This document shows, piece after piece, positions 1 to 9,500 of a stretch of DNA of 64,000 nt (positions within the stretch are counted from its first letter, which is position 1; each line of letters opens with the position of its first letter). Under the pieces are notes generated by a model. The model had not been told where the DNA came from. It worked only from the letters and a program-made list of their open reading frames with translations, and did no database searches. Both the position numbers and the translations under genes were made by a program. Source of the stretch: Sphingomonadaceae bacterium 3R27C6 (GTDB lineage Bacteria; Pseudomonadota; Alphaproteobacteria; Sphingomonadales; Sphingomonadaceae); assembly GCA_005503215.1 (NCBI GenBank), contig SCNS01000012.1, positions 80,485 to 144,484 of the forward strand, given 5' to 3'.

Positions 1-92
1 CGAAGGCGGTGTCGCATCGCATCGTCCAGCCCGCGCGCAGCTGGGAACGCCCGTCGGACCATATCCCGCTGATCACCGAGTTCGATTTTTGA
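1..92 (+). CDS. xth: Exodeoxyribonuclease III, C-terminal fragment
   Basis: Only the last 29 codons lie in the window; the frame starts at base 3 and ends with TGA at 90-92. The residues PSDHIPLITEF near the end match the C-terminal catalytic-His signature (SDHxP) of the exonuclease III/AP endonuclease family, which cuts DNA at abasic sites in base excision repair. The TTG proposed as the start of ribA overlaps this stop codon, so the two genes are probably translationally coupled. The fragment is too short to separate Xth from other members of the endonuclease/exonuclease/phosphatase fold. Confidence 0.7.
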   Translation, partial: KAVSHRIVQPARSWERPSDHIPLITEFDF

Positions 93-1144
93 GCGATGCC
101 GGCGCCCGACGGGCGGCACGCGCCATCGACGCGCTGCGGCGCGGCTGGCCGTTTCGTGTGCAGGGCACCGACGGGGCGCTCGATCTGCTCGCGGTCGAAA
201 GCGCCCGCGATGATGCACTTGCAGAGTTTGGAAGCCACGACGTGTTGCTCTCGGGCGAACGTGCGGTCACGCTCAAGCTCACCAATCAGCGCGTCGCCGC
301 AACGCCGGGTCCGGTCCGGCTGGCGAACGCCGCCGATACCGTCACGGCCGCCCTCGCCATCGCCGATCCGGCGCTCGATCTGGCGAACCCGCTCAAGGGG
401 CCCTTTCGTACCATCCCAACCAGCGGCGAAGCGGCCGCGGCCGCGGCCATGACGATGGCGCGCCACGCCGGCCTGCTCCCCGCTTTCTTCGTGCGCGAAG
501 CTACGGGAGAAGCCGAAACCATGTGCAGCATCGACGATGTTGCAGCGCTGCTCGATCCCACGCGCCTCCAGGTCGCCGCGCGTGCGCGCCTTCCGGTCGA
601 AGCCAGCGAAAGCGCCGAGATCGTCGCCTTCCGCTCGCCCGAAGAAGCGTCGGACCATGTCGCGCTCGTCATCGGCAAGCGCGACCGCAATCCGCCCGTC
701 GTTCGCCTCCACAGCGAATGCCTGACCGGCGACGTGCTCGGCAGCCTCAAATGCGATTGCGGCCCGCAGCTCCACGCCGCGCTCCACGCGATGGCAGACG
801 CGCCGTGGGGCGTGCTGCTCTACCTCAGGCAGGAAGGCCGCGGCATCGGGCTCGTCAACAAGCTGCGCGCCTATGCGTTGCAGGATCAGGGTTATGACAC
901 GGTCGATGCGAACCTCAGGCTCGGCTTTCCAGTCGAGGCGCGCGATTTCGCGATTGCCGGGCGGATGCTCGAATTGCTGAATATCCCGCGGATCCGGCTG
1001 ATGACCAACAATCCGGAAAAGGTCGCGCGGCTCGAAAACGAGGGCGTCGAGGTGGTCGAGCGCATCCCGCTCGCGCTGCCGACGAACAAATATAACGAGC
1101 AATATCTGGCCACGAAACGCGACCGCACGGGGCACCAGCTCTAA
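89..1144 (+). CDS. ribA: GTP cyclohydrolase II with degenerate RibB-like N-terminal region
   Basis: 351 residues. The C-terminal half (about 175-351) is a clear RibA domain. It has the zinc-binding stretch with three cysteines (HSECLTGDVLGSLKCDCGP), the QEGRGIGL motif and the LMTNNPEK motif. This enzyme opens GTP to start riboflavin synthesis in the cytoplasm. The N-terminal ~170 residues align in outline with dihydroxybutanone-phosphate synthase (RibB), for example AIDALRRGWPF at the start and CSIDDVAALLD before the linker, but the acidic RibB active-site motif is missing. I infer that this half no longer catalyses. The start is a TTG overlapping the preceding stop codon; no closer ATG would keep the whole N-terminal domain. 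Confidence 0.9.
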   Translation: MSDAGARRAARAIDALRRGWPFRVQGTDGALDLLAVESARDDALAEFGSHDVLLSGERAVTLKLTNQRVAATPGPVRLANAADTVTAALAIADPALDLANPLKGPFRTIPTSGEAAAAAAMTMARHAGLLPAFFVREATGEAETMCSIDDVAALLDPTRLQVAARARLPVEASESAEIVAFRSPEEASDHVALVIGKRDRNPPVVRLHSECLTGDVLGSLKCDCGPQLHAALHAMADAPWGVLLYLRQEGRGIGLVNKLRAYALQDQGYDTVDANLRLGFPVEARDFAIAGRMLELLNIPRIRLMTNNPEKVARLENEGVEVVERIPLALPTNKYNEQYLATKRDRTGHQL

Positions 1145-1149
1145 ACGAA

Positions 1150-1175
1150 AAGGCGCCGGACGATGCCGGCGCCTT
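1150..1175 (-). terminator. Hairpin terminator between convergent genes
   Basis: A perfect 10-bp inverted repeat (AAGGCGCCGG / CCGGCGCCTT) with a 6-base loop fills the 38-bp gap between ribA and the response regulator. Read leftward the stem ends in TTTTCG, so it best serves the two-component operon. It may also stop rightward transcription of ribA. Confidence 0.75.
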
Positions 1176-1182
1176 CATCAAA

Positions 1183-1989
1183 TCAATGCACGAAACGCGC
1201 GACGACGTCGCGGTAGCTGCGGCTGACCTTCACCTGCGCACCCGATCCGAGCACGAGGAAGCATTCGCCATTGGTGTGCGGCTTGACCTGCTTGACCTGT
1301 GAGAGGTTCACGATCGTCGAGCGATGCACGCGCTGGAAGTTGCGCGGGTCGAGCCGCTTTTCCAGATCCTTCATCGTCTCGCGGAGGATCAGGCTGTTGT
1401 CGGCGGTGTAGATGCACATATAGTCGCCCGCCGCGTCGATGCGTTCGATGCTGTCGACGTCGACGCGGAAGATCTGGCCGCGATCCTTGATGTTGATCAT
1501 CTTTTCATAGCGATCGGCGGCGTGCGTATCGGGGGCGACCTCGGCGTCATAATCCTCGACCGCTTCGGGCGCGACCTCGGCGAGCACGGTCTTGAGGCGC
1601 TCGACCTCCGCCACGCCGCGCTTTTCGGCAAGCCGCTGGCGGACGCGGTCGAGCGCATCGGCAAGCCGTTCGGGCTCGACCGGCTTGACCAGATAATCGA
1701 CCGCCTGCGCCTCGAACGCGCGGATGGCGTGATCCGAATAGGCGGTGACGAACACCACCAGCGGCGGTTCGACCTCCATCAATCCCTGGATCACCGAAAA
1801 ACCGTCGAAACCCGGCATCTGGATGTCGAGGAAAACCAGGTCGGGCTTGTGGGTCTTGATCTTTCGGATGGCTTCGCGGCCATTTTGCGCGGTGTCGACG
1901 ATTTCGACGTCCGCATGCGGTTCGAGCCGCAATTGCAGGCCTTGGGTGGCCAATTTTTCATCATCCACCAGGATGGTTCTGATCGTCAT
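1183..1989 (-). CDS. LytTR-family response regulator
   Basis: 268 residues. The N-terminal receiver domain has the acidic pair DD at 9-10, the phosphoacceptor Asp55 (LVFLDIQMPG), Thr82 and Lys102. The C-terminal ~100 residues form a LytTR DNA-binding domain (GDYMCIY, FQRVHRSTIVNL, VKVSRSYRD). A linker of roughly 40 residues joins them. Such AlgR/LytR regulators bind direct repeats upstream of their targets after phosphorylation. The start codon overlaps the stop of the upstream histidine kinase by 4 bp (ATGA), so the two form one operon and almost certainly a cognate pair. Targets cannot be read from the sequence. Confidence 0.93.
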   Translation of the reverse strand: MTIRTILVDDEKLATQGLQLRLEPHADVEIVDTAQNGREAIRKIKTHKPDLVFLDIQMPGFDGFSVIQGLMEVEPPLVVFVTAYSDHAIRAFEAQAVDYLVKPVEPERLADALDRVRQRLAEKRGVAEVERLKTVLAEVAPEAVEDYDAEVAPDTHAADRYEKMINIKDRGQIFRVDVDSIERIDAAGDYMCIYTADNSLILRETMKDLEKRLDPRNFQRVHRSTIVNLSQVKQVKPHTNGECFLVLGSGAQVKVSRSYRDVVARFVH

Positions 1990-3110
1990 GTTCTTTCGGT
2001 TCCAATCGTCATTTGCCCATCGGGCTGGAACGGAAACTCGATAACCACCGTGAAGCCGCCCTCAGCGCCCACATGGACGTCGAACCGGTGCTGGTCGCCA
2101 AAAGCCTGCGCCAGCCGGTCCCTGATATTGGCTAAACCCACACCGGTCGATTCCGTTGCAACGCCAGTGGTGGGGTCCGTGCGGTCGGCTGACAATCCCG
2201 CGCCGGTGTCGGACACGGTAATCCGAACATTTTGACCGGCCAACTGTGCGGACAGCGTGATATCGGCGCCATCCTCCTGCGGCGTCACCGCATATTTGAT
2301 CGCGTTTTCGATGAGCGGCTGGAGCAAAAGCGAGGGCAAACGGGCCCGCGCGACCGCCGGATCGATCGCAAAATGCGGACGCAGCCTTTCCTCGAAGCGC
2401 ATTTTCTCGATTTCAAGGTACAGCTTCAGCGTCTCGATCTCCTGCGCCAGCGTCACCTGCGCGGTCGGCTCGTTCGCGAGCGTGTAGCGAAGGAAGGCCG
2501 ACAGCCGCGACAGCATCGCATTGGCGGGCTCGGCCTGTTTCAGCAGCACGAGCGTCGAGATGCTGTTCAGCGTGTTGAACAGGAAATGCGGGTTGAGCTG
2601 GTAACGCAGCATCGCGAGCTGCGCCGACGCCGCCTGCGCCTCGAGCCGCAGCACGCGATCATTCTGTTCCTCGAGCTGGAGGAAATAGTTGATCGCGAAA
2701 TAGAGCGCCGACCAGGCCGCGAGCGAGGTCGCGTCGATATACATCGCGCCGAGCAGCAGGCTAGTGAAGCCCGCCTCGCTCGCCGGATTCTGGATCTGCG
2801 CGACCCACGCGTCGATAAAGGCCCAGAGCGCGGTCGCGATCCCCGCAAGCCCGAAACTGACACCCCACATCAAGAGCGGCCGCCGGTTGATCAGCGCGCG
2901 GTAACAGGCCGACAGGATCAACGTCAGCGAGAAACCGGTGATCGCCGAAATCGTCTGCGGGATCAGGAAAGTGAAGGCCTGGCCATTGGCAAGCCCCGAC
3001 ACCCCGCGCAGGCCGAGCCATGCGGCCCAGCCTAATATCTGCAGGTTCCAGAAGGCGCGGACCTTGTTGTCGAAAAAAGGGCCCGGCGAGGACAGTCGGA
3101 AAAGCGGCAT
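1986..3110 (-). CDS. LytS/YehU-type sensor histidine kinase
   Basis: 374 residues. About five hydrophobic segments in residues 20-145 form a membrane sensor region. A short coiled segment (about 145-170) follows, then the His_kinase family motif LRYQLNPHFLFNTLNS with the phosphorylated His at 175. The ATP-binding domain shows the N-box LLLQPLIENAIKYA and the G-box GVGLANIRDRL. It is the partner of the downstream LytTR regulator. The membrane part has no recognised ligand domain, so the signal is unknown. An ATG at 3110 is preceded by GGACTCCC, a weak ribosome-binding site. Confidence 0.92.
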   Translation of the reverse strand: MPLFRLSSPGPFFDNKVRAFWNLQILGWAAWLGLRGVSGLANGQAFTFLIPQTISAITGFSLTLILSACYRALINRRPLLMWGVSFGLAGIATALWAFIDAWVAQIQNPASEAGFTSLLLGAMYIDATSLAAWSALYFAINYFLQLEEQNDRVLRLEAQAASAQLAMLRYQLNPHFLFNTLNSISTLVLLKQAEPANAMLSRLSAFLRYTLANEPTAQVTLAQEIETLKLYLEIEKMRFEERLRPHFAIDPAVARARLPSLLLQPLIENAIKYAVTPQEDGADITLSAQLAGQNVRITVSDTGAGLSADRTDPTTGVATESTGVGLANIRDRLAQAFGDQHRFDVHVGAEGGFTVVIEFPFQPDGQMTIGTERT

Positions 3111-3168
3111 GGGAGTCCGTGCGATGGCGATGGTCAGTCGCCGCGCGGGCGGAAACCGGCGTCGCCGG

Positions 3169-3690
3169 TCATTCGGCGGCTACCGGCGCGAGTCCGCCGT
3201 CATTGCGTACGCGCGCCTGGCCGAGCGGCTGCAGTTCCGCGCGATGCTTCCACAGCAATTCCTTGTACCCGATCACCCGGCCGTCGTGCGCGGTGAGCGT
3301 GACGGGGCCGATCGGCTGTTCGTCGCGCGCGTCGACCAGCACCGGGGTCGACGGCACGCCCGCGCCCCATTTCTCGCCCCATTGGCGGAGCGCGATCATC
3401 GCGGGGAGCAGCTCGATGCCCTTTTCGGTCAGCTGATACTGAACCTTGCGCCGGTCCTCGGCCATCACTTCGCGCGCCATGATGCCATGATCGACCAGCC
3501 GCGACAGCCGGTTCGACAGGATGTTGCGCGCGATGTTCAGTTCCTGCTGGAACTCCTCGAAATGATGGACGCCATTGAAGGCCGCGCGAAGGATCATGAA
3601 CGACCATCGTTCGCCCATCGCTTCCAGCGCCAGCGGCAGGGCGCAATTGCCCCCATCCATGTCGTTCAGCAGTTCGCGTAATTTTCCCAT
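3169..3690 (-). CDS. HxlR-family transcriptional regulator
   Basis: 173 residues. A winged-helix HxlR domain covers residues 12-105, with the family pattern of an N-terminal Cys (Cys16 in GGNCALPLALEAMGERW), then NILSNRLSRLVDHGI and YQLTEKG. Members often sense redox state or reactive electrophiles through that cysteine. The C-terminal ~60 residues are an extension beyond a minimal HxlR protein, with the pattern PIGPVTLTAHDGRVI. It is divergent from the small secreted protein gene at 3816. The intergenic DNA between them carries two inverted repeats that could be its operators. Confidence 0.9.
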   Translation of the reverse strand: MGKLRELLNDMDGGNCALPLALEAMGERWSFMILRAAFNGVHHFEEFQQELNIARNILSNRLSRLVDHGIMAREVMAEDRRKVQYQLTEKGIELLPAMIALRQWGEKWGAGVPSTPVLVDARDEQPIGPVTLTAHDGRVIGYKELLWKHRAELQPLGQARVRNDGGLAPVAAE

Positions 3691-3744
3691 GACCCAAGCC
3701 CTAACGTAAAATCGGCATATCCGTCAAAAAAATATAGGGCCTCC

Positions 3745-3797
3745 GTTGCATTTCGCAACTCAAAGTCTAGGTAGCGCTTCGCAACCTTTTGGTTGCG
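3745..3797. promoter_or_regulatory. Two inverted repeats in the hxlR divergent promoter region
   Basis: GTTGC-N5-GCAAC lies at 3745-3759. CGCAACC-TTTT-GGTTGCG, a perfect 7-bp palindrome arm, lies at 3780-3797. Both contain TTCGCAAC at 26-bp spacing. They sit between the HxlR start at 3690 and the ribosome-binding site at 3805-3810, where an autoregulator would bind. The second could instead be a 5'-UTR hairpin of the downstream gene. Confidence 0.35.
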
Positions 3798-3815
3798 CAA
3801 AAACAGGAGGTCCCA

Positions 3816-4139
3816 ATGCCCATATTCAAGCTTTCTCCCCACTCCCGTTCCTTCGCGATCGCAGGCGCCGCGCTCGCCTTCGCGTCCACGGCCGCAACCG
3901 CCGCGGGCGGCTCCTTTTATCGCGCCGAGCTCGCCAGCCCGGCTACCCAGGCGCGTTTCGTCGCGCGCGACGTGGTGTGGGTCTGCAAGGACGCGAGCTG
4001 CGCTGCGGGCCAGGGAACGAGCCGCCCGCTGATCATGTGCTCGGCGCTCGCGAAAGCCGCCGGTCCAGTGACGAGCTTCAGTGCGGGCGGCAAGGCGCTC
4101 GACGCCGACGACCTCGCGCGCTGCAACGCCGTGAAATAA
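3816..4139 (+). CDS. Small secreted CC_3452-like protein
   Basis: 107 residues. The ATG at 3816 is chosen because AGGAGG lies 5 bases upstream (3805-3810). Residues 1-30 form a signal peptide (basic start, hydrophobic core, Ala-rich cleavage region). The mature part has two conserved-looking Cys clusters (VWVCKDASCAAG and MCSALAK) and a C-terminal cysteine in LARCNA, plus ARDVVW. The pattern resembles the CC_3452 family of small exported alphaproteobacterial proteins, whose function is unknown. It stands alone between the HxlR regulator and a strong terminator, so it may be the regulator's target. Confidence 0.8.
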   Translation: MPIFKLSPHSRSFAIAGAALAFASTAATAAGGSFYRAELASPATQARFVARDVVWVCKDASCAAGQGTSRPLIMCSALAKAAGPVTSFSAGGKALDADDLARCNAVK

Positions 4140-4160
4140 TCCGCCCCGCGGGCCATATCG

Positions 4161-4210
4161 AAAACCGCTGCACTTCAACCTCCTTTCGCGGATGGAGTGC
4201 GGCGGTTTTT
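4161..4210 (+). terminator. Rho-independent terminator after the small secreted protein
   Basis: A 13-bp stem (AAAACCGCTGCAC at 4161-4173 with GTGCGGCGGTTTT at 4197-4209, one mismatch) has a 23-base loop and ends in a run of T on the plus strand. Confidence 0.75.
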
Positions 4211-4335
4211 CTTGCGCGTCCCACCCTCGGCGAACGATGCTTCCAACCGCCTTTATCAAAGTTGCGGAACGCCGGTAGTTCGGCGCAAGCAAATTTCGCA
4301 TTGCAATTGCCTCTACATCAACGACATTGAACGCG

Positions 4336-6429
4336 ATGCTGAGGCAATATGAACTTGTCGAGCGCGTGCGCGCTTATGATCCCGACGTCGACGAGGCGCT
4401 GCTCAACCGCGCCTATGTGTTTACCGTCCAGAAGCACGGCAGCCAGAAACGTGCGTCGGGCGACCCCTATTTCAGCCATCCGGTCGAGGTTGCGGGCATT
4501 TTGACCGACCTCCATCTCGATGCCGAGACGATCGTCACCGCGCTGCTCCACGACACGCTCGAAGATACGCTGACGACGCCCGAGGAGATCGAACGCCTGT
4601 TCGGCAGTGACGTCGGCCGGCTCGTCGACGGCGTCACCAAGCTCAGCAAGATCGAGGCGCAGACCGAAAACGAACGCGCCGCCGAAAACCTCCGCAAATT
4701 CCTGCTCGCGATGTCCGACGATATCCGCGTGCTGCTGGTCAAGCTTGCCGACCGGCTGCACAATATGCGGACGCTGCATTTCATCAAGAATCCCGAGAAA
4801 CGCCGCCGCATCGCCAAGGAGACGATGGACATCTATGCCCCGCTCGCCGAGCGGATCGGCATGTACGAATATATGCGCGAGATGCAGCTGCTCGCGTTCA
4901 GCGAGCTCGAGCCCGAAGCCTATGCGACGATCACCGGCCGTCTCGCCAAGCTGACTGCGGGCGGCAAGGACAAGGTCACGGCGATCAGCCGCGAGTTCAA
5001 GGAGCTGCTCGCCAAGAACGGGATCGAGGCCGATGTATCAGGGCGCGAGAAGCACCCCTATTCGATCTGGCGCAAGATGCAGGAACGGCACGTCAGCTTC
5101 GAGCAGGTCACCGACATCATCGCGTTCCGTATCATCACCCCGACCGATGCCGATTGCTACGCCGCGCTCGGCCTTCTCCACCGCAAGTGGAAAATGGTGC
5201 CCGGCCGGTTCAAGGATTATATCTCGACGCCGAAGCGCAACGGCTACAAGTCGCTGCACACGACGATCATGCACCAGCAGAATATGCGGATTGAAATCCA
5301 GCTTCGTAGCCTCGGCATGCACCAGCAGTCCGAATTCGGCTTCGCTGCGCATTGGGCGTATAAACAGGGCGGCACCGCCCCCGACGGTCAGGCGGGGTGG
5401 ATCCGCGACCTGATCGAAATCCTCGAACAGACGCACGATCCCGAAGAGTTCCTCGAAAACACGCGCATCGCGATGTATCAGGATCGCATCTTCGCTTTCA
5501 CGCCGAAGGGCAGCCTGCACCAGTTGCCGAAGGGCGCGACCCCGGTCGACTTCGCCTATGCCGTTCACACCGGGCTCGGCGACCGCACCGTCGGCGCCAA
5601 GGTCAACGGCCGGCTGGTGCCGCTGCGCACCCAGCTGAGCAATGGCGATACGGTCGAGATCCTCTCGTCCGACAAGCAGACGCCGCAGCCCGCGTGGCTT
5701 GGCTTCGCGGTCACCGGCAAGGCACGCGCGGCGATCCGCCGCCATGTGCGGTCGAAGGAAAAGGTCGAACTCGCGGCGCTCGGCCGCAAGATGTACGACG
5801 AAATCGCGCTGCGCCTGCCGAACAAGGTCGGCGACAAGGCGCGGATCGCGGCGCGCGAGCGGCTGAAGCTCGACGACGACACCGCGCTCTATGTCGCGAT
5901 CGCCAAGCAGCGGATCACCGACAATGCGCTGCTCGAAGCGCTCGTCCCCGGCATCACCGCCGAGATGAAGACCAAGCCCGGCAAGCTCGTGCAGGGCGCG
6001 GCGGTGTCGATCGCGGGGCTGACGCCGGGCGTCGCCTATCAGCTCGCCGATTGCTGCCACCCCGTTCCGGGCGACCGCATCGTTGGCCTGTCGCGGCCGG
6101 GCGAAGGGATCGAGGTGCATGTCATCGACTGCCCCCGCCTTGCCGACGGGATCGATGCCGACTGGATCGACCTCAGGTGGCAGGAAGACAGCGAGGGCGG
6201 CAATGCGCGGCTGTGCATCGTCATTTTGAACGAGCCCGGCACGCTCGCCGAAATGTCGGGCATCCTCGCCGCCAATATGGCGAACATCACCAATTTGCGC
6301 CTGTCGAACCGCGAGGGCGGCTTTCACACCTATGACGTCGTCGTCGAGGTGCGCGATGTTCAGCATGTGATGCGCATATTGTCAGCGCTGCGCGCGTCGG
6401 ACACGGTGGTTCAGGCCGAGCGGCAGTAA
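4336..6429 (+). CDS. rsh: Bifunctional (p)ppGpp synthetase/hydrolase (RelA/SpoT)
   Basis: 697 residues from the ATG at 4336; a TTG three codons earlier is possible but family members typically begin MLRQYELVE. Domains in order: HD hydrolase with the metal-binding HD pair at 72-73 (ALLHDTLEDT), synthetase domain (GREKHPYSIWRKMQ, YKSLHTTI), TGS domain (FTPKGSLHQLPKGATPVDFAY) and a C-terminal ACT domain. Both catalytic halves look intact, so it should make and degrade the stringent-response alarmone. Alphaproteobacteria usually carry one such enzyme. It stands as a single gene. The REP-like inverted repeat directly downstream probably helps end transcription. Confidence 0.96.
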   Translation: MLRQYELVERVRAYDPDVDEALLNRAYVFTVQKHGSQKRASGDPYFSHPVEVAGILTDLHLDAETIVTALLHDTLEDTLTTPEEIERLFGSDVGRLVDGVTKLSKIEAQTENERAAENLRKFLLAMSDDIRVLLVKLADRLHNMRTLHFIKNPEKRRRIAKETMDIYAPLAERIGMYEYMREMQLLAFSELEPEAYATITGRLAKLTAGGKDKVTAISREFKELLAKNGIEADVSGREKHPYSIWRKMQERHVSFEQVTDIIAFRIITPTDADCYAALGLLHRKWKMVPGRFKDYISTPKRNGYKSLHTTIMHQQNMRIEIQLRSLGMHQQSEFGFAAHWAYKQGGTAPDGQAGWIRDLIEILEQTHDPEEFLENTRIAMYQDRIFAFTPKGSLHQLPKGATPVDFAYAVHTGLGDRTVGAKVNGRLVPLRTQLSNGDTVEILSSDKQTPQPAWLGFAVTGKARAAIRRHVRSKEKVELAALGRKMYDEIALRLPNKVGDKARIAARERLKLDDDTALYVAIAKQRITDNALLEALVPGITAEMKTKPGKLVQGAAVSIAGLTPGVAYQLADCCHPVPGDRIVGLSRPGEGIEVHVIDCPRLADGIDADWIDLRWQEDSEGGNARLCIVILNEPGTLAEMSGILAANMANITNLRLSNREGGFHTYDVVVEVRDVQHVMRILSALRASDTVVQAERQ

Positions 6430-6430
6430 C

Positions 6431-6505
6431 CGTCATCCCAGCGACAGCTGGGATCGCTGGCCGCGTTTCGGAACGATAGCGGTCCCCGCTTTCGCTGGGA
6501 CGACG
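6431..6505. repeat. REP-like imperfect inverted repeat between convergent genes
   Basis: Two ~28-bp arms (starting CGTCATCCCAGCGACAGC and ending GCTTTCGCTGGGACGACG) pair with about four mismatches around a 19-base loop. The sequence is of the CGTC-TCCCAGCGAAAGC type, a dispersed extragenic palindrome I have seen in sphingomonad genomes. It fills the gap between rsh and the decaheme cytochrome gene and likely works as a bidirectional terminator. Confidence 0.6.
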
Positions 6506-6510
6506 ATTTA

Positions 6511-9500
6511 TCAGTTCGCGTAAAGCAGCGGTGGCCGCCAGGCATTCTGGTCGACCTCGTCGCTGACCTTGTAGACCACGCCCTTGCTGTTCAGGAACAA
6601 TTTCTCCATTTCGGGCCGGGTGAACGGCCGTGATCCGACGCGCCCGAACACCGCCATCTGGCCGCCGGTCTCGTCGACGGCGCGGTCGCGGTCGAGGCCC
6701 TTCGACAGCGCGAGCGCGGGTGACGGCGTCTTTGCCCACGCGATCAGCTCGGGGGTCGGTTTGGGCGAGAAACCATAGAGGCCCGGATTGTCCGGGCTGG
6801 TCAGCTGGAGCACCTTGATCCCATTCCTGCCGTCGGCGACATAACCGAACAGCGAGGCGTTGGTCGACGCGACGACGACATCCTCGGCATCGCTCAGCGC
6901 GCCGCCAAAGGTCAGCCCCGGCCAGACGACCGGCGCCGCGGGACGCGTCACATCGACGATCACCAGCCCGTCGGCCTTCGCCGCGACATACATATAGGTT
7001 CGTGCGACGTAGATCTTCCGCGCGTTGGCCAACCGCACCGTGCCCGCGGGCACCGCGACCGGCTGCGCGAGATTGGTGATGTCGAACAGCTTCACGCCCT
7101 CGGCATCGGTGACCCAGAGGTAACGGAACTGCACAGCGCTCGCGCGCGCATCGGTCAGCGGCAGCTGCGCCGTGACCTTCGGCTGGAGCGGGGTCGAGAG
7201 GTCGAGCACGACCAGCCCCGCATCGGTGGTGATATAGGCCATGCTGCCCGCGAGCGTCACATGCCGCGCCCCCGCCAGCACGTTGCCCTCGTTCCACGTC
7301 AGCGCGCGCTTGAACTTGTTGTTGCGGAATTCACCGTCGGCCAATGTGTCGATGTCGACCAGAATCAGCCCTTCGACGCTGTCGGTGATGACGGCGTAAC
7401 GGTAGATGTCGTGCATCACCTGTTCGTGGTTCTCGGGGAAATTCTTCACGATATTTTCGTTGCGCGACACGCTGACCGGCTGAGTCGTCGCAATCGCCAT
7501 GCACGTCGCATTCTTCGTCTTCACATGCGTGTCCTGCCCAAGCGCCGAGAAGGGCGCGCGGATGATGCGTTCGGAGAAGCCCTTGTTGCCGATCGACGCG
7601 ACGTCATAGACGCGGAAACCGCCCCTGCCCTCGGCGACGAACATATATTCGCCGCGCTGCTGCAGGCAGTTCACGCGTCCGCTCGTTCCCTGGACGATAT
7701 TGGCGAATTCCTCGAGCGCTTGGGTTTCGCCCGAGCCCTTCTTGTCGAGGATCTTGCCGCGCACCCAATTCTTCAGCTCGCGGCCATTCTGTTCGACGTG
7801 CAGCTTCCAATAATCGGGATAGGCATATTTCTGGAGATAGCTGCCGATCACCGCCTGCGGTTCGTCCCATTCGGTGACGCGCGTCGCCTGGAAGCTGTTT
7901 TCCTGACCCGACCAGACGTTCAAACCGACGAAATTGACGAAATTGGTGCCGAGCAAATTGAGCTGCGCCATGATCGCATTGTTATCGTCGGCGGCCGACA
8001 GATGGCAGTCGCTGCACTGCTTGGTTTCGGAGCGGCGGACGGTGTGCGGGAAATGCGGCGCGAAAGCCTGGCTCGAATAGCCCGCCGACGAGATCGGCGG
8101 TTGCTGCACATAAATGCGCTCGCGGTTGATGTTCGTCGACGACAACACCAGCGCCGAGGTCGAGCGCACCGGGGTGATGATCCCGCGCGCCTCGCCGTTC
8201 GGGCCGGGTTCGCCGGGCTTGGTGAGCTGATGCCGGCCGAGCTGGAACATTTCGTCGCGCGCCACCTGCGGGTTGTACGTCGCGAAGTTGCGCGTCTCCT
8301 CCCCCTCGAAATGGTGCATCTTGGTCTTCCAGTTCGCCTCGATCGGCAAATGGCAGCCACCGCAACTCGTCGTCCACGACAGGTGACAGGTGAAGCAGGT
8401 CATCTTGTCGTCGCCGTGCGCGCGGTCCTCGCGTCCGATCCCCGGTCCCCACTCGAACTTGCCGTCCTCGCTGCCCGCCCGCGCCATCAGCTTCGCGCGC
8501 GCCGCCTTGGCGTTGAAATGCGGCCCCGGGGTCACCGCCTGCTTGACGAGGCTGACCTGCCATTCGAGCTTCGGATCGACGATCGACCGCTGGATCAGCC
8601 CGATCACCTCGGCATCGTCGTTATACTGGAATTCGAAGCGGCGGCGCCCGTCGGGGTTGCGGAGCAGCGCAAGGTTATTGCCCTGCGGCCGCGCCGCGAC
8701 GTTCGAGGTGAGCAGGTTCGGGAAGGCGTCGGCGGTGCCGTGGCAATCCTTGCAGCTGATCTCGACCGCGTTCGCGACCTCGCCCTGGATATAGCCGTTG
8801 CCATGGCTGTCCTGCGCGAAGTGGCAGTCGGCGCATTGCATGCCTTTTTCGGCATGGATGTCCATCATATGAACCGCCTTGCCGGGGTTGAGACCGGGCG
8901 GCACGAACTTGCCCTCGACACCCGGCCGGCCCGGATCGGCGCTCGACAGGCAGAGGTCGCGCTCCTTCGGATCGGTGTAATGGCTGCAGCTCTTGCGCCA
9001 TTTTTCCGGGTCCTTCGGATCGATGATGTTCGCGGTGTCGGTGCCGTAGGTCGCCATATTGCCGTCGGCGGTCAGCAGGTTGCCGTTGCGGTCGCGCTTG
9101 AAGATGCCGCGGAAGTTCCAGCCGTGGCCGTGATAGTCGGCGAACTGCGTATCCTTGTTGCTGTCGTTGACGTCATAGACGTCGCGCAGGAATTCGACGT
9201 CGGCCCACAGCCCGCGCGTCGCCGCACCTTCGGGGTTGCGTTCGAGCACCTGATGCACTTCGGCCGCGGTCGGATAGCGCTGCTGCTTGTATTTCTTCTG
9301 ATATTCTTCGTCGCTCATCCCCGGCGGGCGCGGCGCGGTGTTGTCCGGCCCCGGCCACATCTGCGGCGCGTCGGACTCATAATCCCACATCGTGTAGCCG
9401 AGGTAGGAGTTCAGGAAGATGTTCGGCTGGTGCATGTGGCACGACATGCACTGCGACGTCGGGATCGCGCGGGTGAAGGCATGGCTGATCGGGTGGCCCG

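Noticed and set aside
5038..6366. Minus-strand frame of 442 residues inside rsh
   Set aside because: Antisense shadow; rsh domains are complete on the plus strand.
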